In this document: positions 42,522 to 51,961 of the stretch, in pieces
How the letters are laid out: every line of letters starts with the position of its first letter
Position numbering within the stretch: position 1 is the first letter of the stretch
DNA from: Amphritea atlantica
Lineage (GTDB): Bacteria; Pseudomonadota; Gammaproteobacteria; Pseudomonadales; Balneatricaceae
Length of the DNA: 64,000 bases
Direction of reading: 5' to 3'
NCBI RefSeq assembly: GCF_900111095.1
Contig: NZ_FOGB01000004.1
Location: 183,867 to 247,866 of the forward strand
Notes under the pieces: generated by a model
Seen by the model: only the letters and a program-made list of their open reading frames with translations
Told to the model about the DNA's origin: nothing
Database searches by the model: none
Position numbers and translations under genes: made by a program

Positions 42522-44258
42522 TCAGCCCTCCTGAGTGACGCGCAGTACTTCTTCCAGGGTGGTAAGCCCTGCAAGCGCCTTAGTGCACCCATCGGTATAC
42601 ATGGTTTTCATGCCATGTTCGACGGCCAGTTGCTGCAACTCTTTGGCGTCACAATTGAGCATGATCTGCCGACGGATAATATCATCAACGGGCAGAACTT
42701 CTGAGATGGCGATACGCCCGTTATAGCCGGAATTGCGGCAGTGCTCACAGCCGACCGGGTTATAGAGCTTACTGCCGGGGTCAATGGTCTCGCCGCTATT
42801 CCAGCTGAGACGTTCTAATAACTCCGGCATTGGCTCAAAGGGCTCGGCACAGTGCTGACACAGTTTGCGCACCAGACGCTGACTGACCACGCACAGCAGG
42901 GTGGAGGTTAACAGGTAATCTTCCACGCCCATATCCAGTAAGCGGGTGATACTGCCGGCGGCCTCGTTGGTATGCAGGGTGGAAAGTACCAGGTGACCGG
43001 TCAGCGCTGACTGGATACAGATTTTTGCGGTTTCCAGATCCCGCATCTCCCCCACCATAATAATATCCGGGTCCTGTCGGACAATAGAGCGCAGCGTGGT
43101 TGCGAAATCCAGACCGATGGAGGAGCGAACCTGGATCTGATTCACCCCTTCCAGTTGATACTCTACCGGGTCTTCGACGGTGATAATCTTTCTTTGCTCA
43201 GTATTGAGTCCCTGCATCGCGGTATACAGCGTCGTGGATTTACCGCTGCCGGTGGGGCCGGTAACCAGAATCATGCCGTTGGGCTTTTCCAGGGCGCTTT
43301 TAAAGCGTGCCAGAGGTTCGCCACTCATGCCGAGACTCTCGAAGTCTAATACCAGACTATCGCGCTGCAAAATCCGCATCACTACGCTTTCGCCATGAAC
43401 CGTGGGGATACTGGACACCCGGATATCGATAGTTTGCCCCTGGACGCGGAGGTCGATACGGCCATCCTGTGGCAGGCGCCGTTCAGCGATATTCATATGG
43501 GCCATTATTTTAATGCGTGAAATAACTGCCGCGCTGAGGTGGGCAGGAGGGGCTTCAACCTCCTGTAACAAACCATCGCAACGGAACCGCACCCTGAGCT
43601 TATCGTGGAACGGCTCAATATGGATATCTGAAGCGTTACTTTTGCAGGCGCGCTGGATTAGCAGGTTGACCAGTCGGATAACTGGCGCTTCGCTGGCCAT
43701 ATCACGTAGTTGTTCAACATCGGTATCGTTATCACTGCCCGAATCGGCGATCTGATCTGCGATTTTGCCCAGTTGTGACTGACCATCGCCGTAGAACTGA
43801 TCATACAGCGAGTCGAGATCGGTTTTACTGATGACGACCGGTTTAACCTGTTCTGCTCCTGAGGCGAGCCGGGTGCTTTTGATGACAAACTGATCGCTGG
43901 GATCCAGCATCGCCAGTGTCAGGACACCGTTGCTGAATTCAAGTGGGATAACGGAGTGCTGTTTGAGAAAGTTCTCGCTGATCAGCTCAGCGCATGCGGG
44001 GTTGGCAGGGAAATCTTCGAAAGAAACTTTAGACAGTTGGGTGACTTCTGCCAGGCATAGCGCAAGATCTTCAGCGCTGACCTGCCCCAGCTTTAACAGC
44101 ATCAGCGGCAGGCTGACAGACCCATCCTGTTCCTTAGCCAGCGACAGCGAACGATTAAAAAGCTCCGGGGTTATCTTCTTCCGGGACGTAAACCACTCTT
44201 TAATGCTTTGCTCGATTACTTCGTTGTCGTCTCGCTGTAACGCTTCGGCATTCCTCAT
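42522..44258 (-). CDS. gspE: Type II secretion ATPase GspE
   Basis: About 578 residues from the ATG at 44258 (AAGGA upstream); the ATG at 44294 is an alternative giving 590. The N-terminal domain (MshEN/T2SSE_N type) is followed by a AAA+ core with Walker A GPTGSGKSTTLY, the Asp box, the HLVLSTLHTNEA His box and a zinc-binding insertion of four cysteines (CQHC, CEHC). It powers pseudopilus assembly. It starts the gspE-F-G-H-I-J-K-kinase-regulator-kinase operon. No sigma-54 pattern is found in front of it. Confidence 0.93.
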   Translation of the reverse strand: MRNAEALQRDDNEVIEQSIKEWFTSRKKITPELFNRSLSLAKEQDGSVSLPLMLLKLGQVSAEDLALCLAEVTQLSKVSFEDFPANPACAELISENFLKQHSVIPLEFSNGVLTLAMLDPSDQFVIKSTRLASGAEQVKPVVISKTDLDSLYDQFYGDGQSQLGKIADQIADSGSDNDTDVEQLRDMASEAPVIRLVNLLIQRACKSNASDIHIEPFHDKLRVRFRCDGLLQEVEAPPAHLSAAVISRIKIMAHMNIAERRLPQDGRIDLRVQGQTIDIRVSSIPTVHGESVVMRILQRDSLVLDFESLGMSGEPLARFKSALEKPNGMILVTGPTGSGKSTTLYTAMQGLNTEQRKIITVEDPVEYQLEGVNQIQVRSSIGLDFATTLRSIVRQDPDIIMVGEMRDLETAKICIQSALTGHLVLSTLHTNEAAGSITRLLDMGVEDYLLTSTLLCVVSQRLVRKLCQHCAEPFEPMPELLERLSWNSGETIDPGSKLYNPVGCEHCRNSGYNGRIAISEVLPVDDIIRRQIMLNCDAKELQQLAVEHGMKTMYTDGCTKALAGLTTLEEVLRVTQEG

Positions 44259-44424
44259 CCTCACATCCTTTTGTATTTTTAATTCACTGGACACAGATAA
44301 AGAGAATTCCGTTTCAAGCTGCTGTCGATCAAGTGTTTGTTTAGTTTAGATGAGAAAAGACAAAGACCACAATCACCAAATGGTCATATTTTAAGCAATT
44401 AACGTGAATGTTTTTAATATAAAT

Positions 44425-44467
44425 CATATTCACTATTACTAATTATTTATTAGTAATAGTGAATATG
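44425..44467. repeat. Perfect 19-bp inverted repeat between barrel gene and gspE
   Basis: CATATTCACTATTACTAAT and ATTAGTAATAGTGAATATG with a 5-base loop (TATTT). It begins 20 bases after the stop of the barrel-protein gene. The AT-rich stem and the lack of a clean T-run on the minus strand make an ordinary intrinsic terminator uncertain; a two-fold symmetric operator is the other option. The rest of the 230-base gap is AT-rich with no recognised promoter. Confidence 0.75.
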
Positions 44468-44487
44468 AGAGTCGCAGGTGTTGTCGC

Positions 44488-46707
44488 TCAGAAATCGTGA
44501 CGATAACCTAAGTTTATGTAATAACTGTTAGTTTCGCTGGTATCGTCGGTGAGCTCGCGGTTGGATACTTCGCCCCCCGTCTCAAATTCAAAACGGGTTT
44601 TACGGGTCCAGCGGTATTCCAGACGCACAGAGGGGCGAACATACCACTGCGAAGTGTTATCGTCGGTATTTTCACGGTATTCTGTTTGAAAACGTGGGTT
44701 GATTCTTAATTTTTCGTTGACCGGATAACGGCTGTTCAGGGTCAGTCCTATCCTCTGGCTGGTGGTTGCATCGGTGAGACGTATACCGACAATGCCCAGA
44801 TCTCCCTGTTTAATCAGGTTGTTACCGATCGCCTGTACAAACAGTGAGTATTCATAATCCGTACCGGGAAACCCGTCGACACCGCCCGAGGTTTTGCTGT
44901 CGCCCTGTTTGGAAACGGTCAGATCACCACTCAGCTGAAAATCCTCAGTGATGGGCTGCACCATACCCAGCGTGGAGGTGAAGCTACGGGTGGTACGATC
45001 CAGTGCATACTGACGTGCTTCATCCTCGGTTATTCCTTTGGCGAGCAGTTCACTCAGTGTATTGACCGACTGACTCTGGATCGCTGTGGTGGTGGTCAGT
45101 ACAGGACTGTTACGGTAATCGACAGAGAGGTTGAAGGTCTGCTCTTTCGCATTGGTCCAGCTGCCCAGTGCAAACAGGGTGTTCAGTTCGTTATAGGAGA
45201 TATCATAATCAAGTAGTGTGAACAGCGTTTTGCCTGGCTGGAAATAGCGTACCTCGCCACCGACAGCACGACGGTCCAGTATGCTCTCGTTGCGCTGCTC
45301 GATCAGGAAGACGTTATAGTCCCAGGCATCGTTGAAGGTGCCCAGATCAAGGTTCACGCCATAAAACCAGCGATCCAGATTAACCTCTTTATAGGTTGAG
45401 GTTTCAACAGGAAAACCGGCAACCAGGTTAAGCTTGACAGTCTCATTAAGCGAGTGTCCGGCCAGCAGGCCATCGAAACGGCCCAGCACGCCGCCGGAAC
45501 TGCTGGACTGACGTCCAAGGCGCAGGGTGTTACTTGCCTGCTTATCCTGAAAATCCACATACATGGTGGTGATGCGGGCTTCGCTTTGGGTGCTGTCGAG
45601 GAAATCCTCCTCATAGCCGCCGGAGAACCGGGTACGGATATCGTATTCATCACCCCGGTAGCGGCCGGTCAGATAGAGGTCATTCGACAGTGCATCACGG
45701 TTAACTGAGGTGGTCTTAAAGTCTTCGGTTTCTGTGGAAAACTCATCACGACGGTAAAACTGTGAGACGCCCCCATAAACGTCCCAGCGGGATGGCTCGG
45801 CTTTGCGGGTTGAAGTGGTACGTGTGGTCGGGGTCTCTGTGGCGGTAATCATCGCCGTGATACGCTGGCGAACACGCAGGGCGTCAGCGCCATCTGGATA
45901 TTTTTCCAGATACTGATCCCAGGCCGCTTTAGCCTGTGCCTGCTGGCCTTTTCGTTCCCGCGCAACACCGGTGAATTCAAGAGCCTGACGACTATACTGG
46001 TTCTCAGGTTCGCGAAGAATTTTAGTGTATAACTGGATCGCCCGGTCATATTCCTGTGCAATCATCGATTGCTCAGCCCGAATCATTATTTGTCCCAGAG
46101 GGTCACTGCTGTCCGATGCCGGCTTAGAGGTCCCGGACGCGCCGCTGGAAGCGATAACGGCAACCGGCTTGCTTGGGGCAGGTGGTTTATCGTTTGTTGT
46201 CAGCCCGGCTTTATCTGTCGGTTGTGTCGTCTGGGGCGCCATCGCAGTTTCGCTCTCTGGCGGTGCTGGCTGCGGTTTTGTCTCTGCTGTTACCGATGAT
46301 TGGGTGATACGGCTCACTTCGGCAATGGCGGCGAGCTTTTCGGTTTCTGGAACCTTGGTGATCCAGAGCTCTGGGTGAGTGCTGCGGATCGATGCTGCCA
46401 GTGCTTCTGCATCCCTGGCGCTGGGGAAAAAGCCGACTCTGACCCGATACCACTTTTTACCTTTGACAACAGCGCTGGTGATATAGGCGACCTGACTCTT
46501 AAAAGGCAGCTCTTTAATCATTGTTTCTGCATCAGCGAGGCTTGCCAGCGATGCTACATGGATTGCGTACCGGCCGCTCGACTGTATTGTTGCACTCTCC
46601 ATGCTCTGAGGCTGTGCCTCAGCATAGCAGGGAAGGGCTGTGAGCGATCCGCCTGCTATAACAGCAGCAATAAGAGACGATAACAGGGTTCTGGTCGGGT
46701 TATGCAT
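44488..46707 (-). CDS. SPOR-TPR outer-membrane beta-barrel protein
   Basis: 739 residues. A signal peptide is followed by a SPOR domain (about 45-115, RYAIHVASLASLADAETMIK and WYRVRVGFFPSARDAEAL), a Pro/Thr-rich linker and TPR-like helices (about 210-290). From about 305 alternating hydrophobic strands end in a terminal Phe (YINLGYRHDF), the outer-membrane barrel signature. SPOR binds peptidoglycan glycan strands. The barrel is the right size (about 435 residues) for a porin or conduit. Lying directly downstream of the two multihaem cytochromes, it is the natural candidate for their outer-membrane partner, in the role that MtrB has in Shewanella, but no homology to MtrB is claimed. Confidence 0.78.
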   Translation of the reverse strand: MHNPTRTLLSSLIAAVIAGGSLTALPCYAEAQPQSMESATIQSSGRYAIHVASLASLADAETMIKELPFKSQVAYITSAVVKGKKWYRVRVGFFPSARDAEALAASIRSTHPELWITKVPETEKLAAIAEVSRITQSSVTAETKPQPAPPESETAMAPQTTQPTDKAGLTTNDKPPAPSKPVAVIASSGASGTSKPASDSSDPLGQIMIRAEQSMIAQEYDRAIQLYTKILREPENQYSRQALEFTGVARERKGQQAQAKAAWDQYLEKYPDGADALRVRQRITAMITATETPTTRTTSTRKAEPSRWDVYGGVSQFYRRDEFSTETEDFKTTSVNRDALSNDLYLTGRYRGDEYDIRTRFSGGYEEDFLDSTQSEARITTMYVDFQDKQASNTLRLGRQSSSSGGVLGRFDGLLAGHSLNETVKLNLVAGFPVETSTYKEVNLDRWFYGVNLDLGTFNDAWDYNVFLIEQRNESILDRRAVGGEVRYFQPGKTLFTLLDYDISYNELNTLFALGSWTNAKEQTFNLSVDYRNSPVLTTTTAIQSQSVNTLSELLAKGITEDEARQYALDRTTRSFTSTLGMVQPITEDFQLSGDLTVSKQGDSKTSGGVDGFPGTDYEYSLFVQAIGNNLIKQGDLGIVGIRLTDATTSQRIGLTLNSRYPVNEKLRINPRFQTEYRENTDDNTSQWYVRPSVRLEYRWTRKTRFEFETGGEVSNRELTDDTSETNSYYINLGYRHDF

Positions 46708-46733
46708 TATGTTTTCTCAGTTTCAAATTCGGA

Positions 46734-47192
46734 TTACTGGCATTTGGCCTGCTGGGTTCGTTTTGATGGGTAGATCAATACCTTAATGGTGCGGTAATCA
46801 CTGCCCTGGATCACTTCAGAACGCACCGCTTCGAGATATTGCAGTGTCAGATAGGGCCCACCAGCAAAGTCACCCTCGTAAACCACCTCATCAAGCAGAT
46901 CGTGATCTTCCGGTGTAGCTGACTCCCGAAGATCTCGTGCGTTCTGATCGATCTGAGCGACCTGTATATGCTTGATTCGTATCCGTAACTCATCACTGGG
47001 GTCCTGCGGGTAATGGCTGATATAGCGGACCGGGTAGTGCATGTGGATGATGGCCAGATCCGGGTCGCAGGGCGACTTACTCCGGATCAGTTCGACCCCT
47101 TCCATGATATTCTCACCAATGGGCTGTGCCTGAATCAGAGTGGCCGGCAGAACCAGCGCGCTCAGCAGTAATGCTTTAATTAGTTTGTTCAT
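46734..47192 (-). CDS. Secreted protein of unknown function in the cytochrome operon
   Basis: About 152 residues from the ATG at 47192, which shares its A with the stop of the 64-motif cytochrome (TAATG). A signal peptide is followed by a small domain with HMHYPVRYISHYPQDPSDELRIRIK and a late YLTLQYLEAVRSEVIQGSDYRTIKVLIYP. Cysteines sit only near the start and the end (SPCDPD, AKCQ). I do not know its function. The position between cytochrome and barrel genes suggests an assembly or adaptor role. Confidence 0.65.
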   Translation of the reverse strand: MNKLIKALLLSALVLPATLIQAQPIGENIMEGVELIRSKSPCDPDLAIIHMHYPVRYISHYPQDPSDELRIRIKHIQVAQIDQNARDLRESATPEDHDLLDEVVYEGDFAGGPYLTLQYLEAVRSEVIQGSDYRTIKVLIYPSKRTQQAKCQ

Positions 47193-50100
47193 TAGTCCCA
47201 ATTCCTATCTCGAACACTGTGTTCCGATCTGCTCTGACGGTGACAGCTGCCGGCACAGTTACGCGCTGTGGAGACGGTGTCGCCTTCATGTTTATTCGGC
47301 CTGAAATCATTCGCGTGACAGCCCGCACAATCCGGTGCATAAGCCGGAGTTGGCCAAGGGATTGTCTCGCTGTTAGAGGTATGGCATGCATTACAACCAG
47401 GGTTGGCTCTGTGGTCGCCCGGATAGGAGCCAGAGCTGTGGTTGAAGTTAATACCCACGAATGAGGTTGTGTTATGGCACTCGTCACAGGCGACGGTGGT
47501 AACAAAGTGGTTACCCGGCTTGCCTGTGGCGGTGCTGCCGTTATGACAGCTTTCACAGGTGCCCGGCGATACATTGTCATGGTTGAATGATGCACCTAAC
47601 CAGCTATTGGTGTTGTGGCAGTCATCACAGGTGTTACTGCTCTGGATATGATTGGCAGACTTACCTGTCGCGATGACGCCGTTGTGGCAGGTGTTACAAG
47701 TGCCATTAACCTCGGCGTGGTCAACCCGGACAACCGGAACCCAGGCCACTGATGAGTGGCACGCTTCACAGACATTGGAGCTGTTGATGTGGGTACCATT
47801 CTTACCTGTAGCCGTAGTGCCGTTATGGCAGCTTGAGCAACTGCCGGTGACACCGCTATGGTCAAACACGGCATCCGCCCAGCTGTTGGTGTTATGGCAG
47901 TCATCACAGGTGTTGCCACTCTGGATATGGTTGGCTGATTTACCCATCGCAATGGTGCCGTTATGGCAACTGCTACAGGTGCCATTCACCTCGGTGTGAT
48001 CCACCCGGGTAACCGGAATCCAGCTCACTGGTGTGTGACAGGATTCACAGTTATTGGTGGTGTTGATATGCGTCGCATTTTTACCGGTTGCCGTGGTGCC
48101 GTTATGACAGCTTGAACAGCTGCCGGTGACACCGCTGTGATCAAATACCGCCCCGGTAAAGCTGGTGGTGTTATGGCAATCGTCACAGGTGTTACTGCTC
48201 TGGATATGATTAGCAGACTTACCCAGGGCGATAGTGCCGTTATGACAGCTGCTACAGGTGCCATTGACCTCAGCGTGATCAACCCGTGTCACCGGCGTCC
48301 AGCTGACCGGCGTATGACAGGATTCACAGTTGTTGGTGGTGTTGATGTGAGAGCTGTTCTTGCCGGTGGCAGTAGTGCCGTTATGACAACTGGAGCAACT
48401 GCCTGTGACGCCGCTGTGATCGAACACCGCCCCGGTAAAGCTGGTGGTGTTGTGGCAGTCATCACAGGTATTACTGCTCTGAATATGGTTGGCTGATTTA
48501 CCCAGCGCAATGGTGCCATTATGACAGCTGCTACAGGTGCCATTGACCTCTGCATGGTCAACCCGTGTCACCGGTGTCCAGGTAGTCGGTGTATGGCAGG
48601 CCTCACAATTATTGGTGGTGTTGATGTGAGAGCTATTCTTGCCGGTGGCGGTAGTGCCGTTATGACAGCTGGAGCAACTGCCTGTCACATTGCTGTGATC
48701 AAACACCGCCCCGGTGAAACTGGTGGTGTTGTGACAATCGTCACAGGTGTTACCACTCTGAATATGGTTGGCGGATTTACCCAGCGCAATGGTGCCGTTA
48801 TGGCAGCTGCTGCAGGTGCCATTGACCTCGGCGTGATCAACCCGGGTTACCGGTGACCAGGTGGTTGGTGTGTGGCAGGCCTCACAGTTATTGGTGGTGT
48901 TAATGTGCGTTGAGTTTTTACCCGTTGCGAGAGTGCCGTTATGACAGTTACTGCAGCTGCCATTGACCTCATTGTGGTCCACCGTTGTCACAGGAGACCA
49001 ACTGGTAGAAGAGTGACAGGACTCACAACTGTTGGTGGTATTGATATGCGATGTGTTTTTACCTGTCGCAATTGAACCGTTATGACAACTACTACAACTG
49101 CCATTGACCTCGGTATGATCAACCCGGGTTACCGGTGACCAGGTGGTCGGGGTATGGCAGGACTCACAGCTGTTAGTGCTGTTGATATGAGTAGCATTTT
49201 TACCGGTTGCCGTGGTGCCATTGTGGCAGCTGGAACAGTTGCCGGTGACACCGCTGTGATCAAACGCCGCACCGGTAAAGCTGGTGGTGTTGTGACAGTC
49301 TTCGCAGGTATTACTGCTCTGAACATGGTTAGCGGATTTGCCCAGCGCAATACTGCCATTGTGGCAGCTGAAACAGGTGCCATTGACCTCGGCGTGATCA
49401 ACCCGGGTGACGGGGGACCAGGTGGTTGGAGTGTGACAGGCTTCACAGTTACTGCTGCTATTGATATGGCTGGAGCCTTTGCCGGTAGCCAGAGAGCCGT
49501 TGTGACAGCTACTACAGCTACCATTCACCTCGGCGTGATCGACACGGGTGACCGGTGACCAGGTAGTCGGCGTGTGACAGGCTTCACAGTTACTGCTGCT
49601 ATTGATATGGCTGGCACCTTTGCCGGTAGCCAGGGTTCCGTTGTGACAGCTGCTACAGCTACCATTCACCTCGGTATGATCAACCCGGGTGACCGGAGAC
49701 CAGGTGGTTGGCGTGTGACAGGCTTCACAATTATTGGTGCTATTGATATGACTGGTGTTTTTGCCGGTGGCAGTGGTGCCGTTATGGCAGCTGTTACAAG
49801 AGCCAAGCACCTCTGCGTGGTCAACCTGGGTTACCGGTGTCCAGTTAGTATTGACATGACAGCTTTCACAGCTGTTGGTGGTATTGATATGACCACTGTT
49901 TTTGCCGGTGGCTGTACTGCCATTGTGACAGGTTGCGCAGTTAGCTGTCGTGCTGGCATGGTCAAATACCGCTTCCGCCCAGCCCTGTTCCGGATTGTGA
50001 CAATCTTCACAGCTGTTGCTGGAAGGGACATGGTTGGCAGACTTACCGGTGGCAACTGAACCGTTGTGGCAACTGGCACAGGTTCCCTGCACCTCATTAT

Positions 50101-51937
50101 GATCAACCCGGGTGACCGGTGACCAGATGGTTGAAGTATGACAGGCTTCACAGTTGTTACTGGTATTGATATGGCTGGAATTCTTGCCAGTGGCAGTGGT
50201 GCCATTATGACAGTTGCTACAGGTGCCATTCACCTGAGTATGGTCAACCCGGGTCACCGGAGACCATGCAGTGGGTGTGTGGCACGCTTCACAGGCATTG
50301 GTGGTGTTGATGTGGGCACTGTTTTTACCGGTGGCGGTACTGCCGTTGTGGCAGGCTGAGCAGCCATCGGTGACGCCGCTGTGATCGAATGTGCCATCGG
50401 TGAAGCTGATGGTGTTATGGCAATCTTCACAGGTATTTGCGCTTTGAATATGATTGGCAGATTTACCAATGGCAATGGTGCCGTTATGGCAACTGCTACA
50501 GGTGCCATTCACTTCGGTATGGTCGACCCGGGTAACCGGCGACCAGGCTGCTGATGTATGGCAGGCTGTACAGTTATTAGTGGTATTAATATGGCTGCTA
50601 TTCTTGCCGGTTGCAGTGGTGCCGTTATGACAGCTTTCACAGCTACCATTTACCTGTGAGTGATCAACCTGGGTCACTGGTGACCAACTGCTGGGTGTAT
50701 GACAGCTTTCACAACTGTTGGTGGTATTAATGTGCGCTGAATTTTTGCCGGTGGCGGTGGTGCCATTATGGCAACTGGCACAGTTAGTTACACCAGCAGG
50801 ATGAGTGAAGTTAGCATCGGCCCAGCCTCTGTTTGGGTCATGACATTCGACGCATGAATTGCTGCTTGGAATATGGCTGGATGATTTGCCGGTAGCCCGG
50901 GTGCCGTTATGACAGCTTTCACAGGTGCCATTGACCTCATCATGATCGACCTGCGTAACCGGTGACCAGCTGCTGCTGGAATGGCAGGCTTCACATGTAT
51001 TAGACGTATTGAAGTGCCCAGACCCTTTACCAGTGGCAAGGCTGCCATTATGACAACTGACACAATTGGTTGCTCCGGTGTGGTCAAACTTAGCTCCTGA
51101 CCAGGTGTTAATTGTATGACAATCTTCACAGCTGTTGCTGCTGGGGATATGGTTGCCGGGCTTTCCGCTGGTGTTGAAACTTCCATTATGACAGCTGCTG
51201 CAATTGCTGCCGTTATCCGGATGGTTCCACAGGCTCAGGTCGCTGAAGTTGGTTGGGCGGTGACAATCTTCGCACACATTATTAACCGGAATGTGATTGG
51301 CGGCTTTACCGGTTGCCTTCACGCCGTTATGACAACTGACACAGTTGTTTTCGATGCCGGTATGGTCGAATGAGGAAGTCTGCCAACCACTGGTTGCGTG
51401 GCAGTCTTCACAGTTATCACTGGCGGGGGGGTGGTCACTCTGCTTACCAAAAGCGATCTGGTTATTATGGCAGGATACGCAGCTGCCGGTGACTTCATCG
51501 TGATCTACTTTTGAAACATCGCTCCAGCTGCCGGGATTGTGACAACTTTCACAGTTATTACTGCTATTGATATGGTCGCTGGCTTTTGTTGACGCCGGAA
51601 TAATACTGGAGGACGAGTGACAGGCCGTACAGGTGTTGGGTGTACCTTTAAATACCCCTTTGATATGACAGCTGGAGCACTCCAGATTGGCGTGCTGGCC
51701 GTCCAGCATAAAGCCGGTACTGAGGTGATCAAAAGCCTCGCGGGGCGCTTTTTTATCGCCCGCTGACTGTTCTGTTTTTTGTGTGTCTGAGTCCAGCTGT
51801 GCCAGTTTATCCGGGTCGGACATCGCCTGGGCAGTAACCGGCAGCATCATACTGAGCAACAGCAGCATGAATAGGGGGATAAGGCGCCGCAGCATACCGG
51901 CGGCTGATGAAACAGGTTTAATTCTTATTAATGACAT
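47192..51937 (-). CDS. Giant multihaem cytochrome c with 63 CXXCH motifs and one CX3CH
   Basis: About 1581 residues from the ATG at 51937, which has AGGTGAT upstream; a GTG at 51946 is the alternative. After a signal peptide I count 63 CXXCH motifs and a last CAGSCH near the C-terminus. The core is a tandem array of 47-residue dihaem units: CSSCHNGTTATGK, a HIN/HIQ histidine, CESCH, a conserved Trp, then a DH histidine. Each unit therefore has two spare histidines for two haems, suggesting bis-His ligation. No anchor or enzyme domain is visible. It should be exported and matured in the periplasm, then act as a long electron conduit. It is the second gene of the sigma-54-type cytochrome operon. 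Confidence 0.93.
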   Translation of the reverse strand: MSLIRIKPVSSAAGMLRRLIPLFMLLLLSMMLPVTAQAMSDPDKLAQLDSDTQKTEQSAGDKKAPREAFDHLSTGFMLDGQHANLECSSCHIKGVFKGTPNTCTACHSSSSIIPASTKASDHINSSNNCESCHNPGSWSDVSKVDHDEVTGSCVSCHNNQIAFGKQSDHPPASDNCEDCHATSGWQTSSFDHTGIENNCVSCHNGVKATGKAANHIPVNNVCEDCHRPTNFSDLSLWNHPDNGSNCSSCHNGSFNTSGKPGNHIPSSNSCEDCHTINTWSGAKFDHTGATNCVSCHNGSLATGKGSGHFNTSNTCEACHSSSSWSPVTQVDHDEVNGTCESCHNGTRATGKSSSHIPSSNSCVECHDPNRGWADANFTHPAGVTNCASCHNGTTATGKNSAHINTTNSCESCHTPSSWSPVTQVDHSQVNGSCESCHNGTTATGKNSSHINTTNNCTACHTSAAWSPVTRVDHTEVNGTCSSCHNGTIAIGKSANHIQSANTCEDCHNTISFTDGTFDHSGVTDGCSACHNGSTATGKNSAHINTTNACEACHTPTAWSPVTRVDHTQVNGTCSNCHNGTTATGKNSSHINTSNNCEACHTSTIWSPVTRVDHNEVQGTCASCHNGSVATGKSANHVPSSNSCEDCHNPEQGWAEAVFDHASTTANCATCHNGSTATGKNSGHINTTNSCESCHVNTNWTPVTQVDHAEVLGSCNSCHNGTTATGKNTSHINSTNNCEACHTPTTWSPVTRVDHTEVNGSCSSCHNGTLATGKGASHINSSSNCEACHTPTTWSPVTRVDHAEVNGSCSSCHNGSLATGKGSSHINSSSNCEACHTPTTWSPVTRVDHAEVNGTCFSCHNGSIALGKSANHVQSSNTCEDCHNTTSFTGAAFDHSGVTGNCSSCHNGTTATGKNATHINSTNSCESCHTPTTWSPVTRVDHTEVNGSCSSCHNGSIATGKNTSHINTTNSCESCHSSTSWSPVTTVDHNEVNGSCSNCHNGTLATGKNSTHINTTNNCEACHTPTTWSPVTRVDHAEVNGTCSSCHNGTIALGKSANHIQSGNTCDDCHNTTSFTGAVFDHSNVTGSCSSCHNGTTATGKNSSHINTTNNCEACHTPTTWTPVTRVDHAEVNGTCSSCHNGTIALGKSANHIQSSNTCDDCHNTTSFTGAVFDHSGVTGSCSSCHNGTTATGKNSSHINTTNNCESCHTPVSWTPVTRVDHAEVNGTCSSCHNGTIALGKSANHIQSSNTCDDCHNTTSFTGAVFDHSGVTGSCSSCHNGTTATGKNATHINTTNNCESCHTPVSWIPVTRVDHTEVNGTCSSCHNGTIAMGKSANHIQSGNTCDDCHNTNSWADAVFDHSGVTGSCSSCHNGTTATGKNGTHINSSNVCEACHSSVAWVPVVRVDHAEVNGTCNTCHNGVIATGKSANHIQSSNTCDDCHNTNSWLGASFNHDNVSPGTCESCHNGSTATGKPGNHFVTTVACDECHNTTSFVGINFNHSSGSYPGDHRANPGCNACHTSNSETIPWPTPAYAPDCAGCHANDFRPNKHEGDTVSTARNCAGSCHRQSRSEHSVRDRNWD
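47600..51450 (-). repeat. Tandem 141-bp coding repeats of the multihaem cytochrome
   Basis: The dihaem unit repeats at DNA level with a period of about 141 bp. Toward the 3' end it is arranged in 279-bp four-haem blocks; for example, CCAGCGCAATGGTGCC recurs 279 bases apart near 48502 and 48781. The near-identity of the late blocks indicates recent duplication, and recombination could change the haem number. Confidence 0.85.
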
Positions 51938-51961
51938 ACTTATCACCTATTATCCCCTGGA

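Noticed and set aside
44295-44424. Sigma-54 promoter in front of gspE
   Set aside because: I looked for GG-N10-GC on the minus strand in this gap and found no match, so gspE is left without an assigned promoter.
47219-51373. Many open frames of 70-160 codons on both strands inside the giant cytochrome gene
   Set aside because: They arise because the 141-bp coding repeat keeps alternative frames open. They are repetitive, have no ribosome sites and read as low-complexity shadows of the cytochrome.
47600-51450. Regularly spaced repeats resembling a CRISPR array
   Set aside because: The repeats are protein-coding with a 141-bp period, vary between copies and encode CXXCH motifs; no cas gene is present.
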